Assembly: GCF_004368965.1 (NCBI RefSeq)
Contig: NZ_SORO01000001.1
Coordinates: forward strand, 930,001 to 994,000
Length of the DNA: 64,000 nucleotides
Source of the DNA: Leptospira meyeri
GTDB lineage: Bacteria; Spirochaetota; Leptospiria; Leptospirales; Leptospiraceae
Direction: 5' to 3'
Below the pieces are notes generated by a model. That model did not search any database and had not been told where the DNA came from. It saw only the letters and a program-made list of their open reading frames with translations. Position numbers and translations under genes: made by a program. Below are positions 1 through 8,205 of this stretch, piece after piece. Within the stretch, counting starts at the first letter, position 1. Every line of letters starts with the position of its first letter.

Positions 1-1
1 C

Positions 2-316
2 CAATATGGAAGTTTTGCATATGTAGGTGGTGCTTGGTTACACCGGGTTCATAATACAATCGAACCTGCTGCTTTAGGACTTCCCGTCATCACTGGACCC
101 AAAATTTACAATGCGCCCGAAGCAATCGTCATGCGAGAGTTAGGTGGACTTTTTCAAACCGAGACAGGATTGAAATTTATTGAAAAATTTCACTTACTTA
201 CAAAAGATCAAACCTTAAGAGAAAAGATGGGAAATGGGAATCGAAACTTTGTTGTAGAAAACAGAGGTGCGTCGGATAAGATTTATAACCGAGTTTTCAC
301 CAATGCCCAAAATTAA
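2..316 (+). CDS. waaA: 3-deoxy-D-manno-octulosonic acid transferase, C-terminal end (partial)
   Basis: This is the last 104 codons of a gene that begins left of the window; the frame is open from base 2 to the TAA at 314-316. The visible part has a glycosyltransferase-B C-terminal pattern: a Gly-rich AYVGGAW segment, then HNTIEPAALGLPVITGP, close to the HNPLEPAALGKPV motif of Kdo transferases (WaaA/KdtA) that binds the CMP-Kdo donor. WaaA adds Kdo to lipid A precursors at the inner membrane. The stop lies 14 bases inside nadE, so the two are probably co-transcribed. The family call rests on the C-terminal motif only; another GT-B transferase is possible but less likely. Confidence 0.75.
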   Translation, partial: QYGSFAYVGGAWLHRVHNTIEPAALGLPVITGPKIYNAPEAIVMRELGGLFQTETGLKFIEKFHLLTKDQTLREKMGNGNRNFVVENRGASDKIYNRVFTNAQN

Positions 317-2246
317 AATTGCCGCCGTAACATTGAATACAACTCCCCTTGACTTTTTGGGGAACTATGAATCCATTAAAAAGGCAATCGAAAATCCAGA
401 AGCGACGGACGCAGACTGCATCCTTTTTCCAGAACTTTGTATTTCAGGGTACGGATGTGAGGATGCTTTTTACAAACCTTTTGTCTGGAATCGTTCCGAA
501 GAAATCATCGAAAAATTAAAGGCTGTTTCAAAAACCCAAATCATCCTTGTTGGTCTTCCCGTATTTGTTGGTTCTTTTTTATATAACTGCATGGCAGTCC
601 TCTTTGGTGGAAAGGTAATCGCAGTGATCCCTAAACTCAATTTAGCCAATACAGGCGTACACTATGAACGAAGATGGTTTCATTCCGAATCAGAATTTTT
701 AAATAAAACCATTAACTTTGCAGGTGACGAAGTTCCTTTTGGGCATTTTATTTTCCAAACGAAAGATTGGAAGTTTGGAGTGGAGATTTGTGAAGACAGT
801 TGGTCCGTCCAAAAACCTTCATCTTTCTATTCTCTACAAGGAATCGATGTATTGTTTTCCCCTGGTGCCTCCCATTTTGCCATCGGGAAACAAAAAATTC
901 GAAGGCAAATCTTTACAGAATCCAGTAGAAATCAGTGCAACTTACAAGTGTTTACAAACCTTACTGGAAATGAATCAGGAAGGATCATCTTTGAAGGCGG
1001 AGCCATTTTTGCTTCTGCAGGAAATATTGTCAAAGAAGGCCCAAGACTTTCCTTTTCTCCTTTCCAAATAACTTCTTATGGTTTTGATCCAATCGAACTC
1101 CGTGCATCGAAAGCCAGGTCTTTTCGAAGTCCAAAACCAAAGGATGGGAGTCGAGAAATCCCTACAATCGAACTAAAACATTTCTTTGATGAAAAGAATC
1201 AAAGAACTCATGGATTTTCTCTATTAGACAAACGAAAAGAGATTCCTAAAATGGAAGATTTGTCCTCTATCCATCTTAGTGATTACGAAGAGTTTACAAA
1301 AGCGGTTTGTCTTGGACTTTACGATTATTTGCGAAAATCAAAAACAAAAGGATTCACCCTTTCTTTATCTGGAGGAGCTGACAGTGCCACTTGTGCCCTA
1401 CTTGTCCATACAATGAAGGAAATCGCAAAACGAGAAAATAGTGATTCGATCTTTGGTTCTCTTGGTATAGATGAGAAACACCTTCTAGTAACAATATACC
1501 AAAAAACAGAAAACAATTCGAATCTTACCGAGGAAATCGCAAAAACCTTAAGCGAAGAACTTGGTTGTCGTTTTTATTCCATTACAATCGATTCTGCAGT
1601 ATCTGCCTCAGTCCAATTAATTGAATCCGTACTTGGAAAAACTTTGAATTGGAAAGAACACGACTTACCTTTACAAAATATCCAAGCAAGGGTTCGTTCT
1701 CCTTTGGTTTGGTTACTTGCCAACCTGGAAGGGCATTTGTTAATCTCGACTGGAAATAGAAGTGAAGCAGCCGTTGGATATACAACCATGGATGGCGATT
1801 CTTCTGGATCAATCGCTCCACTAGCAGGCGTTAGTAAGGAATTTTTATTAGACTTTTTGGACGATATCCAAAATGGGAACAATCGTTTTATCTCACCAAA
1901 AGAATCCATTCGAGTTTTACGAAATACAAAACCAACTGCTGAACTAAAACCACTCTCAGAAAACCAAGAAGATGAGAAAGACTTAATGCCTTATCCCATC
2001 TTACAATCGATTGAAGAGAAACTAGTGTACCAAAGCATAAAGGAAGAAAATTGTTTTGAATTGTTAAAACAAGAATTCCCATGGGAATCAGCAGAGACCC
2101 TCTTGGGTTATATCAAAAAATTTAAAAAATTATTTATGACTTCGCAATGGAAACGAGAGAGGCTCCCTCCCTCATTCCATTTGGATGTGTATGGCCTAGA
2201 TCCAAAATCCAGTTACCGATATCCCATCCTCTCTGGCGAAATTTAA
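303..2246 (+). CDS. nadE: Glutamine-hydrolysing NAD+ synthase
   Basis: Makes NAD+ from deamido-NAD+, ATP and glutamine in the last step of NAD biosynthesis, in the cytosol. The 647-residue protein has two domains. The N-terminal nitrilase-like amidase carries Glu in FPELCISGYG, Lys in PKLNLANTG and the nucleophile Cys163 in VEICEDSW. The C-terminal ATP-pyrophosphatase synthetase has the LSGGADSAT P-loop near residue 356. An in-frame start exists further upstream at 267, but ATG at 303 begins directly with the conserved amidase strand (PKIKIAAVTLN), so I chose it. It overlaps waaA by 14 bases and its stop overlaps the convergent gene on the other strand by 4 bases, leaving no room for an intergenic terminator. 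Confidence 0.93.
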   Translation: MPKIKIAAVTLNTTPLDFLGNYESIKKAIENPEATDADCILFPELCISGYGCEDAFYKPFVWNRSEEIIEKLKAVSKTQIILVGLPVFVGSFLYNCMAVLFGGKVIAVIPKLNLANTGVHYERRWFHSESEFLNKTINFAGDEVPFGHFIFQTKDWKFGVEICEDSWSVQKPSSFYSLQGIDVLFSPGASHFAIGKQKIRRQIFTESSRNQCNLQVFTNLTGNESGRIIFEGGAIFASAGNIVKEGPRLSFSPFQITSYGFDPIELRASKARSFRSPKPKDGSREIPTIELKHFFDEKNQRTHGFSLLDKRKEIPKMEDLSSIHLSDYEEFTKAVCLGLYDYLRKSKTKGFTLSLSGGADSATCALLVHTMKEIAKRENSDSIFGSLGIDEKHLLVTIYQKTENNSNLTEEIAKTLSEELGCRFYSITIDSAVSASVQLIESVLGKTLNWKEHDLPLQNIQARVRSPLVWLLANLEGHLLISTGNRSEAAVGYTTMDGDSSGSIAPLAGVSKEFLLDFLDDIQNGNNRFISPKESIRVLRNTKPTAELKPLSENQEDEKDLMPYPILQSIEEKLVYQSIKEENCFELLKQEFPWESAETLLGYIKKFKKLFMTSQWKRERLPPSFHLDVYGLDPKSSYRYPILSGEI

Positions 2247-2938
2247 TTTGGAGGAGGAAGGCCTGCTTTTTCAAAAGCGCCAGCTGCTTCTTTTTCCACC
2301 TGTTCGTTTTGGTATTGAATGTTTTTCAAAATTTCTTGGAATTTTTTATCCATCTCTGGATCATCTCCGCCTTGAGATTCAATCAGGTAGTTAATGATTT
2401 CCAATCGATCTTTTCCTTGTTTTCGAACATGGTTATAATACAAGGCAACATCCGTTGCATTTGCATTTCCGCCAAATACGGAGTTTGTGGCTCGTGATAG
2501 TTTTTGATTAAATTCAGCTGCCTTTTTTTTCTCTTCGGCGGTGGTTCGTTTCGGAATCAAATCATTATCAGGAAATTGTTCTCGCAGCTCTTCAAAAGCC
2601 TGCATGGCCTCGGGAGGATATGGTTTTCCAGTTTGCGGATTGATGGGAACTTCGCCCGATTCTGAGCCTGCAAGATTGCCATCTTCTTCATAACGCATCC
2701 CACCAGCATTGTAATAGTCGGAATCGAAGATGGAACCTGCATCTTCCCCACGTACCCCCAAACGATTGGTTCCTTTCGGGTTGCTGCTTCCACCTCCAAA
2801 TAGGGCAAGGGCTTGAGACCCTCTTTCTTTTTTACGGCGAGCCTCTTCTTCATCCTCTCCACCCATTACAAGTAAGATGAGAAAAAAAAGCCCAATCAGT
2901 GCGATAGAGACAAAGAGTAATTTTTTTTGGATTCCCAT
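2243..2938 (-). CDS. Membrane-anchored acidic protein of unknown function
   Basis: I do not recognise a family. The 231-residue protein starts with one hydrophobic segment (about residues 6-26) followed by a highly charged stretch rich in Glu, Lys and Arg, then a low-complexity Gly/Ser/Asn region. The rest is helical and charged, with a PINPQTGKPYPPEAMQAFEEL segment near its middle. The pattern suggests a single N-terminal membrane anchor with a soluble domain outside or inside the membrane. It is divergent from the Cys-rich lipoprotein gene (42 bases between starts) and converges on nadE with a 4-base overlap. It is probably a genus-specific protein; the ATG start is the only good candidate. 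Confidence 0.7.
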   Translation of the reverse strand: MGIQKKLLFVSIALIGLFFLILLVMGGEDEEEARRKKERGSQALALFGGGSSNPKGTNRLGVRGEDAGSIFDSDYYNAGGMRYEEDGNLAGSESGEVPINPQTGKPYPPEAMQAFEELREQFPDNDLIPKRTTAEEKKKAAEFNQKLSRATNSVFGGNANATDVALYYNHVRKQGKDRLEIINYLIESQGGDDPEMDKKFQEILKNIQYQNEQVEKEAAGAFEKAGLPPPN

Positions 2939-2980
2939 AGATTGAATTCCTGAAAACTTGGAAGGGAAACGAGAAATAGA

Positions 2981-3721
2981 ATGCGTTTTCCCTCTTTACA
3001 TCCAATTTACTTAATCTGCATATCTTTTCTCTCTTTTTTTCACTGCGGGATCAATACAGATACACCCGTGGCACCCTTTGTTTTTTTGGTTCCGCCCAAT
3101 GTGCCACAGATTCTTTCGGTTGTGGCGGTCAATAGCAACATTACCAACGATTACCAAACCGATTTTTTCAATTACAATGCTGACCCAAGACCTGAATTTA
3201 TTTTACGTTATTTTGTCACCAACAGAGAACCCCAGTTTCAGGGGTACAATCTCTATGTGACCACAGCTTTCCCTGGAATCATCCAAACCATCCAAGGAGA
3301 GTGGTTAGAAGATGGGGTTCAACCCAGTTTTCCCCACCTCCCTTATGAAGCCTCAACTTCCTCCAATAAAGTTGTAACCAAACGAATTCGGTTTGCGGTT
3401 CCTCCTCCTGGGGCAGAATTCTTTCAAAAATGCCAAATTTACAATTTTACGATGCGGTCTATGCTCACAGGTGGACTGATCTCCAACCCTTCCACGGCAG
3501 TGAGTACCTGTGCCATCCCCAACCGGGTAAATGACATCCAAACACTTTGTGCCACAGGGGCTGGTTGTAATACATCTACTTGCGCCAATCCGGCTTGCGG
3601 CACACCCAGTGCCTGTGCTCTAGGAACTGCCTGTAATCCTTGCACCAAAGGAAATAACGATCTCGGTTGCACATGCCCTGCGGGCCAATCACCTCCAGGA
3701 TGCCAATACGTTGGCCCATAA
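2981..3721 (+). CDS. Putative lipoprotein with Cys-rich C-terminus
   Basis: The 246-residue protein has a signal peptide whose hydrophobic core (YLICISFLSFF) ends at HC, resembling the relaxed lipobox of spirochaetes, so it is probably acylated at Cys22 and exported. The middle region (about residues 40-165) looks like beta-rich extracellular sequence. The last 60 or so residues carry eleven cysteines in short spacings such as GCNTSTC and GCTCPAGQSPPGC, suggesting a disulfide-rich knot. No enzymatic motif is visible. The 3' end overlaps rsmI by 11 bases. Function unknown; surface exposure is inference. Confidence 0.7.
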   Translation: MRFPSLHPIYLICISFLSFFHCGINTDTPVAPFVFLVPPNVPQILSVVAVNSNITNDYQTDFFNYNADPRPEFILRYFVTNREPQFQGYNLYVTTAFPGIIQTIQGEWLEDGVQPSFPHLPYEASTSSNKVVTKRIRFAVPPPGAEFFQKCQIYNFTMRSMLTGGLISNPSTAVSTCAIPNRVNDIQTLCATGAGCNTSTCANPACGTPSACALGTACNPCTKGNNDLGCTCPAGQSPPGCQYVGP

Positions 3722-4433
3722 ACGGGAAACAGGTTCTCTTTATGTCGTGGCAACTCCTATCGGAAACTTGGGAGACATCACACTACGTGCCTTAGAAATC
3801 TTTAAAGAGGTGGACCTAGTCCTTTGCGAATCGGCAAAAGAAACTCGTTCTCTATTTTCCAAATTAGAAATCACGACTCCGGTACTTGCCCTTTATAAAG
3901 ACAGTTCGGAAACGCCATTTGCCAATGTCTTAGACCAACTAAAGGCAGGGAAATCGATGGCCTTGGTATCCGATGCAGGAACCCCGGGGGTTTCGGATCC
4001 CGGTAGCCAGATGGTCCGCATCGCCCGGGAAAAGGGAATTCGGATCGTCCCGGTTCCAGGTGCTTCCGCTCTCACGGCTCTTTTGTCTGTTTCTGGATTT
4101 CAGGTCAATCCCACATATTTTTTGGGTTTCCTGTCTGAAAAACCGAGTAAAAAACGCCGAGAATTAGAAAGAGCCTCTGAGATCGATGGACTTGTTGTTT
4201 TTTATGAATCTGTCCACAAACTTCCGAGACTCTACCCAATGCTCGAAGAGCTCTTTCCGGAAACGGAAGTGCTTGTGGGAAGGGAGTTGACAAAGACCTT
4301 TGAAGAGGTACTTTACTATGCAAATCCTAGGGAATTGGCAAAAGATCCGCCAAATGCCAAGGGAGAGTTTGTTTTTCTCTTAAACCATCGAAAAAAAACA
4401 CTTAAGGGAAATTCAGATTCCTCCGATATGTGA
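3711..4433 (+). CDS. rsmI: 16S rRNA (cytidine1402-2'-O)-methyltransferase
   Basis: RsmI uses S-adenosylmethionine to methylate the 2'-OH of C1402 in 16S rRNA, tuning the ribosomal P site. The 240-residue protein has the tetrapyrrole-methylase fold signatures of the family: LYVVATPIGNLGDIT at the N-terminus, then LVSDAGTPGVSDPG and VPVPGASALTALLSVSG around residues 85-125. Length is slightly short of the usual 270-290 residues, mainly at the C-terminus. Translation must begin at TTG 3711, because no ATG or GTG precedes the conserved core. The start lies within the preceding lipoprotein gene (11-base overlap), suggesting translational coupling. flgM follows 21 bases downstream. Confidence 0.92.
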   Translation: MAHKRETGSLYVVATPIGNLGDITLRALEIFKEVDLVLCESAKETRSLFSKLEITTPVLALYKDSSETPFANVLDQLKAGKSMALVSDAGTPGVSDPGSQMVRIAREKGIRIVPVPGASALTALLSVSGFQVNPTYFLGFLSEKPSKKRRELERASEIDGLVVFYESVHKLPRLYPMLEELFPETEVLVGRELTKTFEEVLYYANPRELAKDPPNAKGEFVFLLNHRKKTLKGNSDSSDM

Positions 4434-4454
4434 TGTAGGAAGAGGACTAAATAT

Positions 4455-4781
4455 ATGAACGTCGACAAAGTAGGACGAGTTGGTGGTTACGGGTACGAAC
4501 CAAAAAAAACTCAAGGCCCAAAAGAAACCGAAACGCAAGCACCTGTAGATACAATTTCGATCTCTGATGCTGCCAAAAAAATTGCATCGGAAGCAAAATT
4601 ACAAGCTGAAGTTAAACAAATCGCAAAACAAATCGTACAGGCTCCTCCAGAAGAAGATCGTACGGAAAAAATCAAAGCGATCAAAGAACGATTGAAAAAC
4701 GGTGACTATGACAATCTCTCCACAGAGATGTTGGACAAAATCTCCGACCAAATCGCGTCAACTTTCCTCGGACAACAGTAA
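4455..4781 (+). CDS. flgM: FlgM-like anti-sigma-28 factor
   Basis: FlgM binds the flagellar sigma factor FliA and holds it inactive until the hook-basal body is complete. The 108-residue protein has a disordered polar N-terminus (KPK/QGPKETETQ region) and a C-terminal half typical of FlgM: VDTISISDAAKKIASE, then a helix ending KIKAIKERLKNGDYD, then a final helix MLDKISDQIASTFL. This matches the FlgM pattern of an SISD segment followed by 'R...K...LK..I..G.Y.......A..LL'. ATG at 4455 is 21 bases after rsmI. Placement before a FliG-like gene supports a flagellar role. Divergent enough that a direct FliA-binding test would be needed to be certain. Confidence 0.8.
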   Translation: MNVDKVGRVGGYGYEPKKTQGPKETETQAPVDTISISDAAKKIASEAKLQAEVKQIAKQIVQAPPEEDRTEKIKAIKERLKNGDYDNLSTEMLDKISDQIASTFLGQQ

Positions 4782-4826
4782 AAAGGACGGGAGGTGAGGG
4801 ATCCTTTTTTATTGTCCTCTCCGAGG
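4766..4826 (+). terminator. Hairpin structure at the end of flgM
   Basis: Two nested stems are visible. The inner stem pairs AAAAAGGA (4780-4787) with TCCTTTTT (4802-4809) around a 14-base loop and is followed by T-rich sequence. The outer stem pairs CCTCGGA (4766-4772), inside the flgM coding sequence, with TCCGAGG (4820-4826). It could be an intrinsic terminator or an RNA element between flgM and the next gene, whose start is at 4865. Confidence 0.5.
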
Positions 4827-4864
4827 ATTTCTCTAACTCCGCCGAATCATAATTAGGGGATCGT

Positions 4865-6031
4865 ATGCCAGTTCTCCCCGAATGGATCAATTTTCAATTC
4901 CCACCCAAAATTCACTTCGAAATCGATTGTGGATATAAACTTGGATCATTTGTTAAAAACATTGGTTCTCGTGTTGTTCTCATCACGACACAAAAAGAAT
5001 TAGAGAACGCAGAAGAACTTTCTATCATCAAAACTAGTCTCGAAAAACACGCTGAAGGTGTGATCATCTACGATGATATTGTAGACCGAGTCCATTTTAA
5101 AGATTTAGATTCATGTGCCCACTTCCTTAGAATTTCCAATGCAGATTGTGTTGTTGCTTATGGCTCGTTTGAATCAGTAAACGCAGGTAAGGCGGCATCA
5201 CTACTTGCAACCAATGATCTTTTTGCAGAAGAACTCCTCATCGGAAAAAAACAACCCAAGAAAAAAGGCCTTCCTTTAATCGTTGTTCCCACAAAGCCCC
5301 TACTCGGAAATGAATGTTCTCCTTTCTTTTCGATTGTGGATGATAAAGATAAAAATAGAAAATACTTTGCTCACGAATGGGCCTTCCCGGAATTGATTGT
5401 TTCTGATCCTAAAATTGGGGCTGGGATGTCTAGTTCCGAAACTGCGAAAACCGGAATTTCCATTTTATCGGCGGCAGTCGATAGTATCCTTTCTAAGTAT
5501 GCCAATGAGATTACCTCATCGACCGCCCTACGTTCCATCGAACTTATCTCCAAAAACATTGTACCCGCCATTCGTGAACCAAGAAACTTAGGACCAAAAA
5601 ACTCAATTTATGCGGCAAGTCTCCTTGCGGGAATTGCACAATCCACAAGTAGTCTTGGACTCTGTTATGCATTGTCACTTGCGGTCACAACTGTAACGAA
5701 TTTAGATATTTTTCAAAGTATGTCGATCCTACTCCCACATGTTATGGAATACAACCTGACCTCCTCTGCAGGTAAATATGTAATGATTGCAAGAGCTCTG
5801 GATGAAGATGTCACGAATATTTCCGTGATTGAAGCTGCCATCAAAGCGGTAGAAGGAATTCGTAAAATTTATTTGGAACTTCGCATTCCACAAAGGTTGT
5901 CGGAATACGAAGTGAAAAAAATCGACTTACCGGGGATTGCGACCTTGGCAGCAACATACTCGTTTCTTGATTGTCTTCCTAGAGAACTTCCCAAAAATGA
6001 AATCGAAACCATCCTTGTGGCTGCGTTTTAG
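4865..6031 (+). CDS. Iron-alcohol-dehydrogenase-fold protein lacking the metal site (probable pseudoenzyme)
   Basis: The 388-residue protein aligns along its length with group III (iron-containing) alcohol dehydrogenases: PTKPLLGNE at 142-150 corresponds to PTTAGTGSE, TGISILSAAVD at 196-206 to TGxDALTHAIE, and SILLPHVMEYN at 287-297 to AILLPHVMxxN. All four metal ligands of that family appear replaced. The Asp and His of the DALTH motif are Ser199 and Ala203. The two later His are Tyr268 and Ile282, and the nearby conserved His is Leu272. The GGGS dinucleotide motif reads AYGS at 98-101. So it keeps the fold but is unlikely to be a metal-dependent dehydrogenase. Its place between flgM and a FliG-like gene suggests a structural or regulatory job, which is inference. 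Confidence 0.75.
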   Translation: MPVLPEWINFQFPPKIHFEIDCGYKLGSFVKNIGSRVVLITTQKELENAEELSIIKTSLEKHAEGVIIYDDIVDRVHFKDLDSCAHFLRISNADCVVAYGSFESVNAGKAASLLATNDLFAEELLIGKKQPKKKGLPLIVVPTKPLLGNECSPFFSIVDDKDKNRKYFAHEWAFPELIVSDPKIGAGMSSSETAKTGISILSAAVDSILSKYANEITSSTALRSIELISKNIVPAIREPRNLGPKNSIYAASLLAGIAQSTSSLGLCYALSLAVTTVTNLDIFQSMSILLPHVMEYNLTSSAGKYVMIARALDEDVTNISVIEAAIKAVEGIRKIYLELRIPQRLSEYEVKKIDLPGIATLAATYSFLDCLPRELPKNEIETILVAAF

Positions 6032-6037
6032 GTTCCC

Positions 6038-6283
6038 TTGATCCAACTAACGGAATTCGAAAAAAGACTTTTAGAAACCTTTGCACTCAGTGATCGCGAT
6101 GCGAGACGATTGTTACGAGTCATCCAAGACCTTTCGATCGTTGTGGGAATGGATCATGAAGAGATTTATGACTTCATGCGGTTCGGGGTGGAAAATGAGT
6201 TGGAAATTTTAAAAACAGATTATAATTGGGAACACTTTAGAATCAGAATTCAGAAAAAACTAAAAAAATCTCCACCCCTTTGA
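6038..6283 (+). CDS. Small conserved-looking protein of unknown function
   Basis: An 81-residue protein starting at TTG 6038, six bases after the dehydrogenase-like gene, and overlapping the next start (TTGA at 6280-6283). It is predicted mostly helical with alternating acidic and basic residues (FALSDRDARRLLRVIQDL, then EEIYDFMRFGVENELEIL). No signal peptide or membrane segment is visible. The tight coupling on both sides and good codon structure support it being real. I do not recognise a family; a small adaptor for its neighbours is possible but speculative. Confidence 0.65.
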   Translation: MIQLTEFEKRLLETFALSDRDARRLLRVIQDLSIVVGMDHEEIYDFMRFGVENELEILKTDYNWEHFRIRIQKKLKKSPPL

Positions 6284-7458
6284 TTTACAGGCAAGGAAAC
6301 AATTATCATTTTTTTTTAGCCAGTGCGGACTCAGTGGCCCGCATCCAGACTTCCATTCTTCCATTCTACCCAATCCTTAAAAAAAAGATTCCAGAACTTC
6401 CCTCTGTCACCTCAGATCCCATTCTTTTTCCTCAATTTTTATATGAGCTGCATTACAATAGGCAAACCTTTGTTGCAAAACCTGTAGTCACACCAACTTA
6501 CATGGGTAGTATGAAGGTTTCCAAGGACCAAGAATCCAAACCCAAACCAGGTTTTTCTTCGATAACCAAAACGATAGGTGGAATCCGAAATTCTCCCTCC
6601 TATTTATACAGAGGGAAAAGAGACCAGTTCCAAGCGGCAAAGTATTTATCTTTGCGAGACATCATCCATCCAGAACTGTCGGAAAACTTAGTGCGGGAAA
6701 AAATTGAATCCTTATACTTTGATGCCAAAAGTAAAACCTTTCTCTTTCGGTTGGTCACCATTCTTTTTTCGGGAACCCCAAAAGAAGAGGAAACCATTGT
6801 TTCTAATTTATTTCGCCATGAACCCGAATTTGCAAAATTTTTAAACAAACAGATGTTTACCGTAGAAATGATTCCCATGATCCATGGAAACTTTTTACAA
6901 GAAATCCTTCGCGATCATGATGAACGTTTTATCAAATACATTCTTCCTAGTCTTTCAAAACCTGTATATGAGGTGATTCGGTCTTCTATTTCTAAAAACA
7001 AAATGAAACAAATTTTAGATGGACCAACAAAAAAACCTCAAGAAGGCGAAGATTTAATTTCCCTGATTGAGACTGAACTTTACAAACGGTTTGCGAGAAA
7101 TATTTATTATGAAGAAGGATCCATCTTTACTTACAGGGAAAAAGGAGAAGAGGAACAAAAGGAAGAGGTTCTCTTTACCAATGCAGACAAATTCCAATTT
7201 TTTATTGATGGGAATTCTCTTCTCTTTTACGGGAGGACGGCTACAAAACTTTATTTTAAGACAAATGATTGGATGGAAAGTTTACGATTTGATTTCTTTT
7301 TATCACGAAAAGAAATCGAATCAAAAGAATTTCACAGACTTCCCCCTGACCTACTCATTGAAATTCCTTATTACCCTACAGGGATTTTTCTTGTAGGTGG
7401 AGGGATAACCAAAGAAAGGAAACCTTTTGAGTTTTCTCTTCTGTGGTTTGATTACTAA
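6280..7458 (+). CDS. Protein with FliG C-terminal-like domain
   Basis: The 392-residue protein starts at TTG 6280, overlapping the previous stop. Residues about 165-285 resemble the C-terminal domain of the flagellar switch protein FliG. EPEFAKFLNKQMFTVEMIPM parallels the family's 'P.LA..I...MFVFEDL', and NFLQEILRDHDERFIKYILP parallels 'RSIQRLLREVD...L..ALKG'. VIRSSISKNKMKQIL parallels 'F..NMSxRAAxxL', and a closing helix ends YYEEGSIF. The N-terminal 160 residues and last 110 residues match nothing I know, and the FliG N and middle domains are not evident, so it is not an ordinary FliG. It may be a switch- or rotor-associated paralogue. The context with flgM supports a motility link. Confidence 0.6.
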   Translation: MIYRQGNNYHFFLASADSVARIQTSILPFYPILKKKIPELPSVTSDPILFPQFLYELHYNRQTFVAKPVVTPTYMGSMKVSKDQESKPKPGFSSITKTIGGIRNSPSYLYRGKRDQFQAAKYLSLRDIIHPELSENLVREKIESLYFDAKSKTFLFRLVTILFSGTPKEEETIVSNLFRHEPEFAKFLNKQMFTVEMIPMIHGNFLQEILRDHDERFIKYILPSLSKPVYEVIRSSISKNKMKQILDGPTKKPQEGEDLISLIETELYKRFARNIYYEEGSIFTYREKGEEEQKEEVLFTNADKFQFFIDGNSLLFYGRTATKLYFKTNDWMESLRFDFFLSRKEIESKEFHRLPPDLLIEIPYYPTGIFLVGGGITKERKPFEFSLLWFDY

Positions 7459-7522
7459 AATTTAATCACAACCACATACTTTTTCTCTAGACTCAAATGT
7501 TTCTTTAGTTCTATACTAAGCC

Positions 7523-8152
7523 ATGAATCAGGCAATTTATCCTTTCCGAAACTACAAACGACTCCCTTTTCTTCTGAGTAGTTTGTTATTTGCCAGTTAT
7601 TACTTTGTATCATTTCAGATTCCTTCGCCACCAAACGAAATCAACCAATTACAACAATGGATTTTGGATTCGAAATTTTACCTACAAATCGCCGATGAGA
7701 TTTTAATCTTTGCGGTTCTTGCGTTACTCCCATCCATTTATCTATTAACAAATCCTTGGAAAAAAGAGGAGTCACCCTCTGCCCTCTTTGCCTCTGGTTT
7801 GTTTTTTCTATTGGTTGTGCCGATGTTTGTGCTCGTCGATTTACTCATTGGCCGTCTGGTTTACCCAGTGAATGTTTATCCCCTTACTGTAGAGACAATT
7901 GTTTTCATTCTTAGTTTGCAAGTGGGAACTATGCATTTGGTCTCCCTCGTTTTGGCTCTTGCCATTTTATTATACAGTTTCTCTTTTCGAAAACGAAAGG
8001 GGGGCGGTTTGGTTTTTGTTTTTGGAATTTTTACCTTTGGATTTCAAATCCTCGCCAGTTATTCTTGGATCATTTCGCCAGGGGTGTTACTCTTTTGCCA
8101 ACTGAGTTTTCCCATTTGGTTGGTTCTTGTTCAGTCGGTAGAGTCATTTTAA
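7523..8152 (+). CDS. Integral membrane protein of unknown function
   Basis: The 209-residue protein has about six hydrophobic segments (for example LLSSLLFASYYFVSF, ALFASGLFFLLVVPMFVLV and LVLALAILLYSFSF) separated by short charged loops, so it is almost certainly polytopic in the inner membrane. No catalytic motif is visible and I do not recognise a family. ATG at 7523 is preceded by a 64-base gap from the FliG-like gene, so it may be the last gene of that cluster or have its own promoter. It converges on glpK. Confidence 0.65.
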   Translation: MNQAIYPFRNYKRLPFLLSSLLFASYYFVSFQIPSPPNEINQLQQWILDSKFYLQIADEILIFAVLALLPSIYLLTNPWKKEESPSALFASGLFFLLVVPMFVLVDLLIGRLVYPVNVYPLTVETIVFILSLQVGTMHLVSLVLALAILLYSFSFRKRKGGGLVFVFGIFTFGFQILASYSWIISPGVLLFCQLSFPIWLVLVQSVESF

Positions 8153-8205
8153 TTTTTTCTTTAACGCAAATGATTATGTTACATTCAGCAAAAAAAAGAA
8201 ATCAA

